Assembly (NCBI RefSeq): GCF_000787775.1
Contig: NZ_BBPM01000009.1
Location: 60,790-106,479, forward strand
From: Streptacidiphilus carbonis
Lineage (GTDB): Bacteria; Actinomycetota; Actinomycetes; Streptomycetales; Streptomycetaceae
Reading direction: 5' to 3'
DNA length: 45,690 nt
Below, one piece after another: positions 6,901 through 13,651 of the stretch. Both the position numbers and the translations under genes were made by a program. Under the pieces are notes generated by a model, which ran no database searches, was not told the origin of the DNA, and was given only the letters and a program-made list of their open reading frames with translations. The stretch's first letter is position 1; each line of letters opens with the position of its first letter.

Positions 6901-7212
6901 ATGCGGGATGAAGACGCTGAGCTGTGGGAGCGTCAGTTCGATGACACGGATGCGGACTCCTGGGCGCTGCTGCCGGGGGCGGACTGTACGGCCGGTTCGT
7001 GGTGGGCGCGTGCGGCGGCGGCCCGGCTGAACGATGCCCTGGCGGAGTGCGGGTTCGAGATCTGGGAGATCGAGGCGGCGGGCAGCGTCACTGCGGACGG
7101 GCGGGGCCTGGTGCGGGTGGTCGGCTCGCCGCTGGCCGTGCGCCGCCTGGTGCGCATGCTGGAGCTGCTGGGCCCGTCCGGTGACGCGGACTGGAGGCGC
7201 GGCGCGGCATAG
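6901..7212 (+). CDS. Hypothetical element protein (103 aa)
   Basis: ATG at 6901 with GGAAGGGG about 12 nt upstream. The protein is acidic at the N-terminus (MRDEDAELWERQFDDTDADS) and then forms one alpha/beta domain: WWARAAAARLNDALAECGFE (helix), IWEIEAAGSVTADGRGLVRV (strands), and a final helix, AVRRLVRMLELL. The layout suggests a small ACT- or ferredoxin-like fold, but no family is recognised. It stands alone between the 6746-6786 hairpin and the long inverted repeat at 7281-7441. Confidence 0.55.
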   Translation: MRDEDAELWERQFDDTDADSWALLPGADCTAGSWWARAAAARLNDALAECGFEIWEIEAAGSVTADGRGLVRVVGSPLAVRRLVRMLELLGPSGDADWRRGAA

Positions 7213-7280
7213 CGGCTCTGGCCTGGGCTTGGGCGGCGGTGGGCAATCGGCCGGCGGGGAGGCTCCGCAGGTACCACGAC

Positions 7281-7441
7281 GGTGCCCGCTGCCGTCCCGG
7301 CTGCCGTCGACCCACACGTCAGTGGAGCGGGCTTGCCCCCGGGTGTCCAGGTGGAGCGCCCCACTGGACGACCGACCTGGACACCCGGGGGCAAGCCCGC
7401 TCGGCTCCGCTTGGGTCGACGGCAGACGGGACGGCAGCACC
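7281..7441. repeat. 161-bp inverted repeat with a 28-bp perfect core stem
   Basis: Inner arms 7325-7352 and 7375-7402 are perfect 28-bp complements (left arm starts GAGCGGGCTTGCCCC) around a 22-nt loop. Outer arms 7281-7314 and 7412-7441 also pair, differing by one 4-nt insertion and one mismatch. It lies in the 392-bp gap 7213-7604, which has no convincing gene. Candidates are a single-strand replication origin, a transfer (clt/oriT-like) site, or a strong terminator. RepSA-type elements replicate by rolling circle and need such structured sites. Confidence 0.85.
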
Positions 7442-7604
7442 ACGCCAGCCACCCACTACCGGGGCCCGCAGTCTGGGCCGTGGCCATCCCGGAGCCTGAG
7501 CGCCCCCGCCGGAGGCGTCCTCAGGGGCTGGCGGCGTACTTTGAAAGCGGCTCTGGCCGCGATTCCGCGAAAGTTATGGCTGGCTGCGACGGTTCGGTGT
7601 CCTG

Positions 7605-7883
7605 TTGGATGACCTGGTGGAATACATAGCTGCTGAGCTGTTCACCGATGCTGGCAATGGCGCTGTCGTGCGCCTGCCCCCGCGCAAGTTTCCGGGTGTG
7701 CTCATCCAGGGCGACTCACTGTCGATCATCCGCGCCGACGTGGCCGAGATCATGAGAGCCTGCGACCAGGGTGACATCGACGAGGCCCGCGAGGCTGCGG
7801 CAATTCTCCTCGTCGGCCTGGACGGCTTGCTGGCCCGCTATACCGCAGCATTGAAGGACCACGGCATCACCCGGCCCTACTGA
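7605..7883 (+). CDS. Small hypothetical protein (92 aa; possibly DUF6959)
   Basis: TTG start at 7605 (M-DDLVEYIAAELFTDAGNG); a GTG at 7617 is an alternative and no strong ribosome site marks either. The core is NGAVVRLPPRKFPGVLIQGD, SLSIIRADVAEIMRACDQ, and a helical C-terminus ending DHGITRPY. I recall a family of about 90-residue actinobacterial proteins with this VRLP-RKFPGVLIQGDSL pattern (DUF6959), but this is from memory. Function unknown. It lies just downstream of the long inverted repeat. Confidence 0.65.
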   Translation: MDDLVEYIAAELFTDAGNGAVVRLPPRKFPGVLIQGDSLSIIRADVAEIMRACDQGDIDEAREAAAILLVGLDGLLARYTAALKDHGITRPY

Positions 7884-8136
7884 CCCCCGGTCCTACTCTC
7901 TGGTCCCGGAGCGCCTCGCCGAAGGGCTGGCTGGCACGTGTCCGTCCCTGGGGCTCCACTTGGGCCGTGCCGGGTGCGTGCCGGTGCTTCTGACGTTCAT
8001 GGGGTGTGCGCGCCGCCCTTGAGTAAGTACAGAAGAGTTCCGCCACGCATGATCCAGGGGAGGGCTGTGATGGTGCGCATGTTGACGGGGTCGCGGGGCT
8101 GTGGCTTCGGCGCGGGCAGAGGGGTACGGTCCCTGC

Positions 8137-8721
8137 ATGCTTGATCCGCGTGGGGGCGCAATGCGCAGTCGCATCGTGACTGGTGGCACCGTGGGGCTGA
8201 TTGTCCTGGTGGTGGTCGTTCCACCGCTGGTCGTCGGGCGGCCGTTTGCTCAGTCGGTGGTGCTGCTGGTTCCTGGCTTGGCCACGGTTTTCGGTTGGGC
8301 TCTGCTGATGCAGTCCAAGACCGGCAGGTATTCCGACCGAGAGGTCAACGGTGATTGGCTCACGGTTCGGACCTGGACGGGCCCCCGGTCGATCAACCTG
8401 GTCTCGTTGGCGCGCGTGCGCTGCTGGGTGATGCACTCCAGGAACGGGCACCGCACCGTCATGTACTCGCTGGCTGACACGTTCGGCAACCACTTGTACT
8501 TCGACGAGGCTTTCAGTCGGATTGTCCGGGCAGCGATAGAGGAGACACGCGCTCAGCATGGCGTCCACAGCGTCCTGGTATCGGAGCGCAGCTCGTCCGA
8601 ACTGGGCTTTGAGAGCCTGCCGAAGTCGGCTGCCCTACTCGGAGGCCTGCTGCTGGTCCTGTGGATTGTCGCCTTGTTTCTTTGCCCGATGATTGCCGCC
8701 GCGATCATCGCGCAGCGTTGA
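8137..8721 (+). CDS. Membrane protein with PH-like domain between transmembrane helices
   Basis: 194 residues from the ATG at 8137; a second in-frame ATG at 8161 is possible. Two N-terminal hydrophobic helices (GTVGLIVLVVVVPPLVV and SVVLLVPGLATVFGWALLM) precede a soluble beta-rich region, NGDWLTVRTWTGPRSINLVS, LARVRCWVMHSRNGHRTVM, then a helix, and a final transmembrane helix (LLGGLLLVLWIVALFLCPMI). The middle part resembles bacterial PH-like domains (bPH/YdbS type). On Streptomyces elements, small membrane proteins often act in plasmid spread (Spd); that role is only an inference from context. Confidence 0.68.
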   Translation: MLDPRGGAMRSRIVTGGTVGLIVLVVVVPPLVVGRPFAQSVVLLVPGLATVFGWALLMQSKTGRYSDREVNGDWLTVRTWTGPRSINLVSLARVRCWVMHSRNGHRTVMYSLADTFGNHLYFDEAFSRIVRAAIEETRAQHGVHSVLVSERSSSELGFESLPKSAALLGGLLLVLWIVALFLCPMIAAAIIAQR

Positions 8722-8877
8722 CCCGAGTCGGTGTCTCTGTAGGTGATGCTCTGGCATGGCGGCAGCGGGCATCGACTGGGCCGCAGGCGATTGGGCCCTC
8801 TGTGCTGCAACCGTCAAGGGTCATGTGAGCTGCGGTCCTTGAAGATCTCAGGGTCCCGTCAGGGTCGGAATTTGTAG

Positions 8878-8929
8878 CGCACGATCGTGCGATTTGAGAG
8901 AATGTCAGTTGTCAGGACGTCTGTCGTCC
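8878..8929. promoter_or_regulatory. Palindromes in the long leader upstream of rep
   Basis: CGCACGATCGTGCG (8878-8891) is a perfect 14-bp palindrome. A second small inverted repeat, GGACG/CGTCC (8915-8919 and 8925-8929), follows within 25 bp, in an AT-richer patch (GATTTGAGAGAATGTCAG). Both lie in the 487-bp gap 8722-9208 before rep. They could be an operator controlling rep, or part of the double-strand origin. Apart from these and the leader ORF at 9139 I see nothing in the gap. Confidence 0.5.
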
Positions 8930-9138
8930 GAACGGAAAACCGCCCGTGCCGGTGACCATGCCGGTGAAGCGGACTGCTGGGTGACTCCTCCCGGGTGGCA
9001 CCGGTGAGCGCGTGGGTTATGGGCGTACCCGCCCCAAGGCTTCGCCAGCCGGCCAACATCAACTTCCTCGTATCCCTGGGCGCTCTGTGCCCGCATCCCT
9101 GCTCCGGCCGACCGCCGGTGATCTTGAGAGGTCTCGTC

Positions 9139-9309
9139 ATGAGCACACCCCGAACCAGTGCACCGCAGTACGTCCCCCTGTTCCTGCTGCATGCCTGGAG
9201 GCTGCATCATGCCCGCCAACCCTGGCGGCGACTTGGGCCCCGCCCCGGTCACCCGTACCGAAAATCCAAACCCCGCTGTGGCAGCCCGCCGCGCGTGGCT
9301 GACCCGTAA
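9139..9309 (+). CDS. Possible leader ORF overlapping rep (56 aa)
   Basis: ATG at 9139 has a good GAGAGG 7 nt upstream (9126-9131) and reads MSTPRTSAPQYVPLFLLHAW before running into Arg/Pro-rich sequence that overlaps rep in another frame. The ribosome site is convincing but the C-terminal half is not protein-like. It may therefore be a leader ORF whose translation opens the rep start region rather than a functional protein. Confidence 0.35.
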   Translation: MSTPRTSAPQYVPLFLLHAWRLHHARQPWRRLGPRPGHPYRKSKPRCGSPPRVADP

Positions 9310-10717
9310 CGCCCGCCTGCGCTCCCTGTCGGACGTGGACCGCGACATCATCCGCCTGGCCAACAACCCCGGCTTCAAGCGGTGGCTGGAGCAGATCCAC
9401 GACATCGGCGGCTGCGCCAACCCGATCTACCTGTCCGGCTGGACCCGCACCGTGGACCCGTCCACCGGTGAAGTCCTGCTCTCCTACTCGACGTCCGGCG
9501 AACCCGGGGAGCGGCTGGCGCTGCGCTGCGGCAACCGGCGTGCCACCCGCTGCGGCCCATGCTCGCGCCTGTACCAGGGCGACACGTTCCAGCTGGTGCG
9601 CTCCGGCCTGCTCGGCGGCAAGAGCGTCCCTGAGCACGTCGGCGCGCACCCGAGGCTGTTCGTCACGCTGACCGCCCCGTCATTCGGCGCGGTGCACCAC
9701 ACGACGCCACCAGCGCAGGGGCCCTGTCGGCGTCGGCGCGGGATCTGCCAGCACGGGGCCCGGCTCGGGTGCGGCCTGGTCCACTCCGAGGACGACCCGC
9801 TCATAGGCACGCCGCTGTGTGTGGCCTGCTACGACTACACCGAGCATGTCCTGTGGCACGCGCACGCGGGGCGGCTGTGGGACCGCTTCACCACCGGTGT
9901 GCGCCGCCACCTCGCCTCTGCCGTGGGCATCGCCCGCACCCGGCTGCGTGACCACCTGGTCGTCTCCTTCGCGAAGGTCGCCGAGTACCAGAAGCGCGGA
10001 GCCATCCACTTCCACGCCGTGGTGCGGCTCGACGGGCCGGAACCCTACGCGCCTCCCCCCGGCTGGGCTACCCCGGAGCTGCTGGACGCCTGCGTGCGGG
10101 CGGTGGCGGCCTCGGCCTGGGTGGATGCTTCGGACTGCGACGCGTACGGCTCCTACCGGCTGCGCTTCGGCGATCAGCTGTACGTGCGGGAGATTGCGGC
10201 GTTCGGCTCCGACGGGCAGGCGCTGACCGATGACGCGGTAGCCGGGTACGTGGCCAAGTACGTGACCAAGAGCGCGGAAGTCGCCGGTGCCATCGACTAC
10301 CCGATCACCTCGGCCGAGAGCATCGCTCACCTGCCGGTGTCCACGCACGTGCGGGCCCTGATCGGGGCCTGCTGGAAGCTGGGCGCTCTGCCGGAGTCGG
10401 AGCCGCTGCGGCTGCGGGCCTGGGCGCACATGCTGGGCTACCGGGGCCACTGCCTGACCAAGACCCGGGCCTACTCCACCACCTACGGCGAACTACGCGC
10501 CGTGCGTGCCCGGCACCGCTGCGGGCCCCCGCTCCCCGGCGACCTGGAGACCGTCACCGAGTCCGCGTGGCGCTACATCGGACACGGCTACACCCCCGGC
10601 GAAGCAGAACTTGCCGCAGGCATCGCCGACAACATCACTCAGAACCGCGAGATCGCCCGTGAAGCCCTCGCCGACGAGAACGCCGGGGGGTGGTCGGATG
10701 GCGAAGCGTCGCGCTGA
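9209..10717 (+). CDS. rep: RepSA-like rolling-circle replication initiator
   Basis: 502 residues from the ATG at 9209, chosen for GGAGG 7 nt upstream (9197-9201); the frame also opens at 9158. The motifs of actinomycete RCR initiators (pSAM2 RepSA/pIJ101 type) are in order: a Cys-rich segment (RCGNRRATRCGPC, residues 107-119), motif I FVTLTAPS (151-158), the HUH-type metal pair HFHAVVRLDG (267-276), and the catalytic-Tyr region YVAKYVTK (347-354). It should nick the element's origin to replicate the excised circle before transfer. It is not followed by a tra gene. The small gene at 10698 overlaps its end. Confidence 0.92.
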   Translation: MPANPGGDLGPAPVTRTENPNPAVAARRAWLTRNARLRSLSDVDRDIIRLANNPGFKRWLEQIHDIGGCANPIYLSGWTRTVDPSTGEVLLSYSTSGEPGERLALRCGNRRATRCGPCSRLYQGDTFQLVRSGLLGGKSVPEHVGAHPRLFVTLTAPSFGAVHHTTPPAQGPCRRRRGICQHGARLGCGLVHSEDDPLIGTPLCVACYDYTEHVLWHAHAGRLWDRFTTGVRRHLASAVGIARTRLRDHLVVSFAKVAEYQKRGAIHFHAVVRLDGPEPYAPPPGWATPELLDACVRAVAASAWVDASDCDAYGSYRLRFGDQLYVREIAAFGSDGQALTDDAVAGYVAKYVTKSAEVAGAIDYPITSAESIAHLPVSTHVRALIGACWKLGALPESEPLRLRAWAHMLGYRGHCLTKTRAYSTTYGELRAVRARHRCGPPLPGDLETVTESAWRYIGHGYTPGEAELAAGIADNITQNREIAREALADENAGGWSDGEASR

Positions 10718-10862
10718 TCCTCGCAAGGAGGAGGATGAGGATTGGGCCTGGGCCCGGAACTTTGCCCGGCGTTCCCCCCGATGGTCCGATGTCCGCTGGC
10801 GTCGGATGAACGAAGCCCTCGGGCTGAGGGTCACGACCAATGGGCAGGATTCCGAGGACTGA
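10698..10862 (+). CDS. Small basic/acidic protein overlapping the rep 3' end (54 aa)
   Basis: ATG at 10698 lies inside the last codons of rep (overlap 20 bp) in the +1 frame. The product is MAKRRADPRKEEDEDWAWAR, then RRSPRWSDVRWRRMNEALG, ending NGQDSED. It is highly charged and Trp/Arg-rich, which suits nucleic-acid binding. In pSAM2-like elements an excisionase gene overlaps rep in this position. This protein is in the right place, but I see no winged-helix Xis pattern, and serine integrases use unrelated directionality factors. Confidence 0.5.
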   Translation: MAKRRADPRKEEDEDWAWARNFARRSPRWSDVRWRRMNEALGLRVTTNGQDSED

Positions 10863-10891
10863 GAACCCTACGGGCCCGCTCAGTCTCGCTC

Positions 10892-12538
10892 TCAGTCTTC
10901 TTCGCGGGGGATCGGGGTCAGTCGGTTGCGGAGAGGCTGGTTTCGACCAACGGCGGGAGCGACTATGACCGCCGTCAAAGCTCGCTCGACGTAGGTGCGC
11001 TGGTCGATGAACTCCAGCTCCTTCCACGTGGAGCGCAGATCGACGGGCTTCCCACGCAAGGCGGCCTGCTTGCGTTGGAAAGCCGCGCGTTCGCGGTTCA
11101 ACCGGCGCTCGGTCGCCTCGGCCTTGCCGAGGAATTCGAAGAACCGTTCCTTGGTCACCTGGCGGTCGGCGCGGGCCTGTGTCCACTCCGCGATGTCCTC
11201 CCGGACGCGAGCGAGTTCGTCCTCCTTGTCCCACTTGCCGGGGGCCTGCTGCGCCTCGCGATTGGCGGCCTCTTCCTCGTATTTGGCAATCACCATCTTG
11301 GCAATGAGTGCATCGGTGTCCGGGCCAGGGATCCTCACTCCGCCGCAGCCGCCGCCGCTGGAGTTCTTCCCTGGGCAGGTGTAGTAGAAGAACCCCTCCG
11401 GCTTACCCCGGGACGCCGGTGCCTTGCTGGCTCGAAGGTAGGCGTTGCAGCCGGCCTTTCCGCATCGCAGGGTGCCGGAGCAGAGGTACTTGCGCGCATT
11501 GACGCCGTCACCACGTCCCTGGGCCGTGCCGATCAATTCCACGACTGCTCGCCAGTCGTCTACCGACAGAATGGGGGTCCAGGTGCCTTTCACGAGTTCG
11601 CCGGACGCGTCGTCGGTGACGATTTCCATACGCCGGTTCTCTGCCCTGGTAGCGGGGTCGAATTCTGAGACATGGCGTGACCTGTAGCCGCACAGACGCG
11701 GGTTGCGCAGGACCTGCTTGAGCGTCTGCGGCTTCCACTGGTTGCCCAGGGTGCTGGTCAGGCCCTGACTGTTCCAGTCGGCAACAATGCTGCGCAGGGA
11801 GGCCCCGGCGAGTAGGCGCTTTGCGGCGGCGCGAATCGCCTTCGCTTCAGGGGGGTTGAGCGTGCGCTTGTCGTCCTGCCAGCCGAACGGGCGTCGGCTG
11901 CCGGTGGGTATCCCCGCCTGCTCCATCGCGCGGTGCTTGCGAGTTACACGACGCGCTGTGTCGGCTGACTGTTTGTTCGAAGTGGCGACCAGGATCCGGG
12001 CGACGGTGCGCCCGTTGTCGGTCAGCAGGTCGAGGGTGCCCGTGATGTCGATGATCGGGTGACGGAAGTTCTCCACTACCTCGATGGCGTCCTCAAGGTG
12101 ACGATTGTCGCGCGTCAGTCGGTCCACGTCGGAGACGATCAGGCCGTCCATTCGGACCCCGTCCGGCGTGCGGCCTGCCTTGAGGTCGTTGAGTGCCCCC
12201 TCAAACACGGGGCGGACCACGCGATACGTCACGCGGCCGTCAGGTAGCCGTACGCGCTTGCGCTTCCACGCGGATGTGTCCGGCTCCTCGTAGGTGTGGA
12301 CGTAGATGCCGCCCCGGGACTCCACGTAGCGGCGGTTGTCCTTCTCCTGCTCGTCGCGGCTCTTGATGTCCCGCCCGGTCAAGGGGTGGAACTGTCGATG
12401 ACCGGAGGCTGTGTCAGGGACGGATCCGCCGGTCGTCAGTGGCTTCTCTTCGGTCTCGAACGAGAGCCGCGTGAGACCTGCCCAGTTCTGCCCGCTCAGA
12501 TCACCTAAGTGGGCCCGCTGTACCAAGTCGTCTGCCAT
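10892..12538 (-). CDS. int: Large serine integrase
   Basis: 548 residues from the ATG at 12538. The N-terminal catalytic domain has the nucleophile in AGLTRLSFETE (Ser26, Arg24 before it) and the conserved GLIVSDVDRLTRDNRHLED (around residues 132-150). A recombinase domain follows (SRRPFGWQDDKRTLNPPEAK, residues 214-233), then a zinc ribbon (Cys353, Cys359, Cys364, Cys388, Cys398) and a coiled coil at about 417-495, all in the order seen in phiC31-type enzymes. Only 8 bp separate its start from the attP arm at 12546. It is convergent with rep. The weak ribosome site and the thioesterase reading frame crossing its start suggest its expression depends on what is joined at attR. Confidence 0.96.
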   Translation of the reverse strand: MADDLVQRAHLGDLSGQNWAGLTRLSFETEEKPLTTGGSVPDTASGHRQFHPLTGRDIKSRDEQEKDNRRYVESRGGIYVHTYEEPDTSAWKRKRVRLPDGRVTYRVVRPVFEGALNDLKAGRTPDGVRMDGLIVSDVDRLTRDNRHLEDAIEVVENFRHPIIDITGTLDLLTDNGRTVARILVATSNKQSADTARRVTRKHRAMEQAGIPTGSRRPFGWQDDKRTLNPPEAKAIRAAAKRLLAGASLRSIVADWNSQGLTSTLGNQWKPQTLKQVLRNPRLCGYRSRHVSEFDPATRAENRRMEIVTDDASGELVKGTWTPILSVDDWRAVVELIGTAQGRGDGVNARKYLCSGTLRCGKAGCNAYLRASKAPASRGKPEGFFYYTCPGKNSSGGGCGGVRIPGPDTDALIAKMVIAKYEEEAANREAQQAPGKWDKEDELARVREDIAEWTQARADRQVTKERFFEFLGKAEATERRLNRERAAFQRKQAALRGKPVDLRSTWKELEFIDQRTYVERALTAVIVAPAVGRNQPLRNRLTPIPREED

Positions 12539-13161
12539 GCCTGGAGGTTACATCTGTTGATGTGCTGCTCGCCGGAGATGCCGTTGCCGGAGTCGGCGGC
12601 GATCAGGGTGCGGCACAGGCCGGAGGTCTCCTCGTCGGCGACCAGCGGGTGGCGGGGGCGGAACCAGCAGGTGGCCGGGCCGCGCTCGGTGAAGGAACCG
12701 GCCACGAAGCGGACCTCGACGGCGGTGTGGTAGCCCTCGTCCCAGCGGACCGGGAAGCTGCCCTCCGGAGCCTCCTGCGGGCCGGGGCAGGGGAGCGGCT
12801 GGTCCACGCCCGGGGCCGCGCCCTCCTCGGCGCGCATGAGCAGGGCGGTGGCGCGCATGGCCACCCGGCCGTCGGTGAGTCGGAGTTCGGCCTCGACCCG
12901 GCCGACGTTGCGACCCGACTCGGCGGCCCGGACCGCCACCTCGACCTCCGCGAGCGGGACCGGGCGCAGGATCTCGAAGGTCATCCGGACCACCCTCGCG
13001 CCGGGCCGCTGCTCGGCGGCGAACCGCTCGGCGGCACGCCCCAGCAGTGCCGCCGGGGGTCCCGCGTGCTGGGCGCCGGGGTCCCAGGGGCCGCGGGTGA
13101 GGGCGGTCGCGGTGAAGCGGCCCCCGGGGCCGGGGAGGTAGAAGGCGTGGGCGGAGGTCAT
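12505..13161 (-). pseudogene. N-terminal fragment of split thioesterase gene
   Basis: Codons 1-197 (13161 to 12571) encode a 4HBT_3/TesB-like acyl-CoA thioesterase N-terminal half: FTATALTRGPWDPGAQHAGP, PAALLGRAAERF, MTFEILRPVPLAEVEVAVRA, and TCWFRPRHPLV. At the crossover the frame enters the element and adds about 20 foreign residues (QHINRCNLQAWQTTWYSGPT) before a stop at 12505, inside int. The fragment lacks the last 66 residues of the second hot-dog domain and is unlikely to be active. Excision would restore a 263-residue enzyme that hydrolyses CoA thioesters. Confidence 0.9.
12546..12593. other. attR of the integrative element
   Basis: Element arm 12546-12568 (starts GGTTACATCTG, contains ATGTG) leads to the crossover TC at 12569-12570. 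Host DNA follows (GCCGGAGATGCC), which is coding sequence of the thioesterase. The element arm pairs with the attL arm 4159-4181 at 19 of 23 positions in inverted orientation. Confidence 0.85.
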
Positions 13162-13175
13162 TACCGAACAGTAAT
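13160..13175. promoter_or_regulatory. Short palindrome at the thioesterase start codon
   Basis: ATTAC-N6-GTAAT (full site ATTACCGAACAGTAAT) overlaps the thioesterase start codon. This form is common among TetR-family operators. The placement implies a leaderless or very short-leader mRNA with repression by promoter occlusion. In the integrated state this promoter would also read into int. Confidence 0.4.
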
Positions 13176-13321
13176 GCGTCGTGCACGCCGAAGTCCGCTT
13201 GAACCTGCGTCAGGTGGCTCTTCCGGACCGGCGGGGAGTTCGGCCATGCTGTCGTCTGACGCCTCGGGCGGGGTTGGACAGCCGGGGTGCGCGGAGGGCA
13301 GCAGGAAGGGAGTGAACGGCG

Positions 13322-13600
13322 TTGTTGACACGTACCCGTCTGTTCGGTGGACGGACCAGGGTGACGTTCCGGTTGGGCTCGGAGGAGCCGAACGGGACGG
13401 TGAGTGTGGTGGGAGACTTCAACGGATGGCAGCCCGGCGCGGCCGAGCTGGTCCGTCGCCGCAACGGGACCAGGACGGTCACGCTGACCTTCTCCCCGGG
13501 TGAGCACCGGTTCCGGTACCTCGCCACCGGCGGGCTGTGGTTCGACGACGACACTGCGGACCGGATCGACCCGCAGGGGAGTCTCATCAAGGTCGGTTGA
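13322..13600 (+). CDS. Isoamylase early-set / CBM48-like domain protein (92 aa)
   Basis: TTG start at 13322 with GGGAGTG upstream. The whole protein is one Ig-like early-set domain: RVTFRLGSEEPNGTVSVVGD, FNGWQPGAAELVRRRNGTRT, VTLTFSPGEHRFRYLATGG, and WFDDDTADRIDPQG. The pattern VxGDFNxWxP and the final strand typify AMPK/CBM48 modules that bind glycogen or act as N-terminal domains of starch-active enzymes. Here it is free-standing, so it may bind polysaccharide or another protein. Neighbours give no pathway. Confidence 0.85.
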   Translation: MLTRTRLFGGRTRVTFRLGSEEPNGTVSVVGDFNGWQPGAAELVRRRNGTRTVTLTFSPGEHRFRYLATGGLWFDDDTADRIDPQGSLIKVG

Positions 13601-13651
13601 CGAATCAGCTCCGTTGGAATCAGCTCGGTCGACGGAGGACGGAGCCGTCGG

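Larger units (their letters stand above)
4157..12570. mobile_element. AICE-like integrative element inserted in a thioesterase gene (8.4 kb)
   Basis: Boundaries are set by the two TC crossover dinucleotides at 4157-4158 and 12569-12570 (8,412 bp between equivalent positions). They lie in a 6-bp identity GCTCGC shared by both ends. Contents are a large serine integrase next to the right end, a RepSA-like initiator, an XRE regulator with a GNAT enzyme at the left end, and a block of small rightward genes. Rep plus Int is the hallmark of actinomycete integrative and conjugative elements (pSAM2 family), although those mostly use tyrosine integrases and tRNA genes. No FtsK/TraB-like translocase is visible, so it is probably mobilisable at best, or transferred by a helper. 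Confidence 0.9.

Noticed and set aside
6674-6901. 75-codon minus-strand frame in the element
   Set aside because: Pro/Arg/Gly-rich with no ribosome site; it covers the 6746-6786 hairpin and is probably not translated.
7281-7441. Inverted repeat considered as a CRISPR unit or insertion sequence
   Set aside because: Only one pair of inverted arms, no direct repeat-spacer series, and no transposase reading frame inside.
10698-10862. 54-aa gene as an excisionase (xis)
   Set aside because: Position after rep fits pSAM2-like xis, but no winged-helix pattern is seen and the element uses a serine integrase, which needs an unrelated directionality factor.
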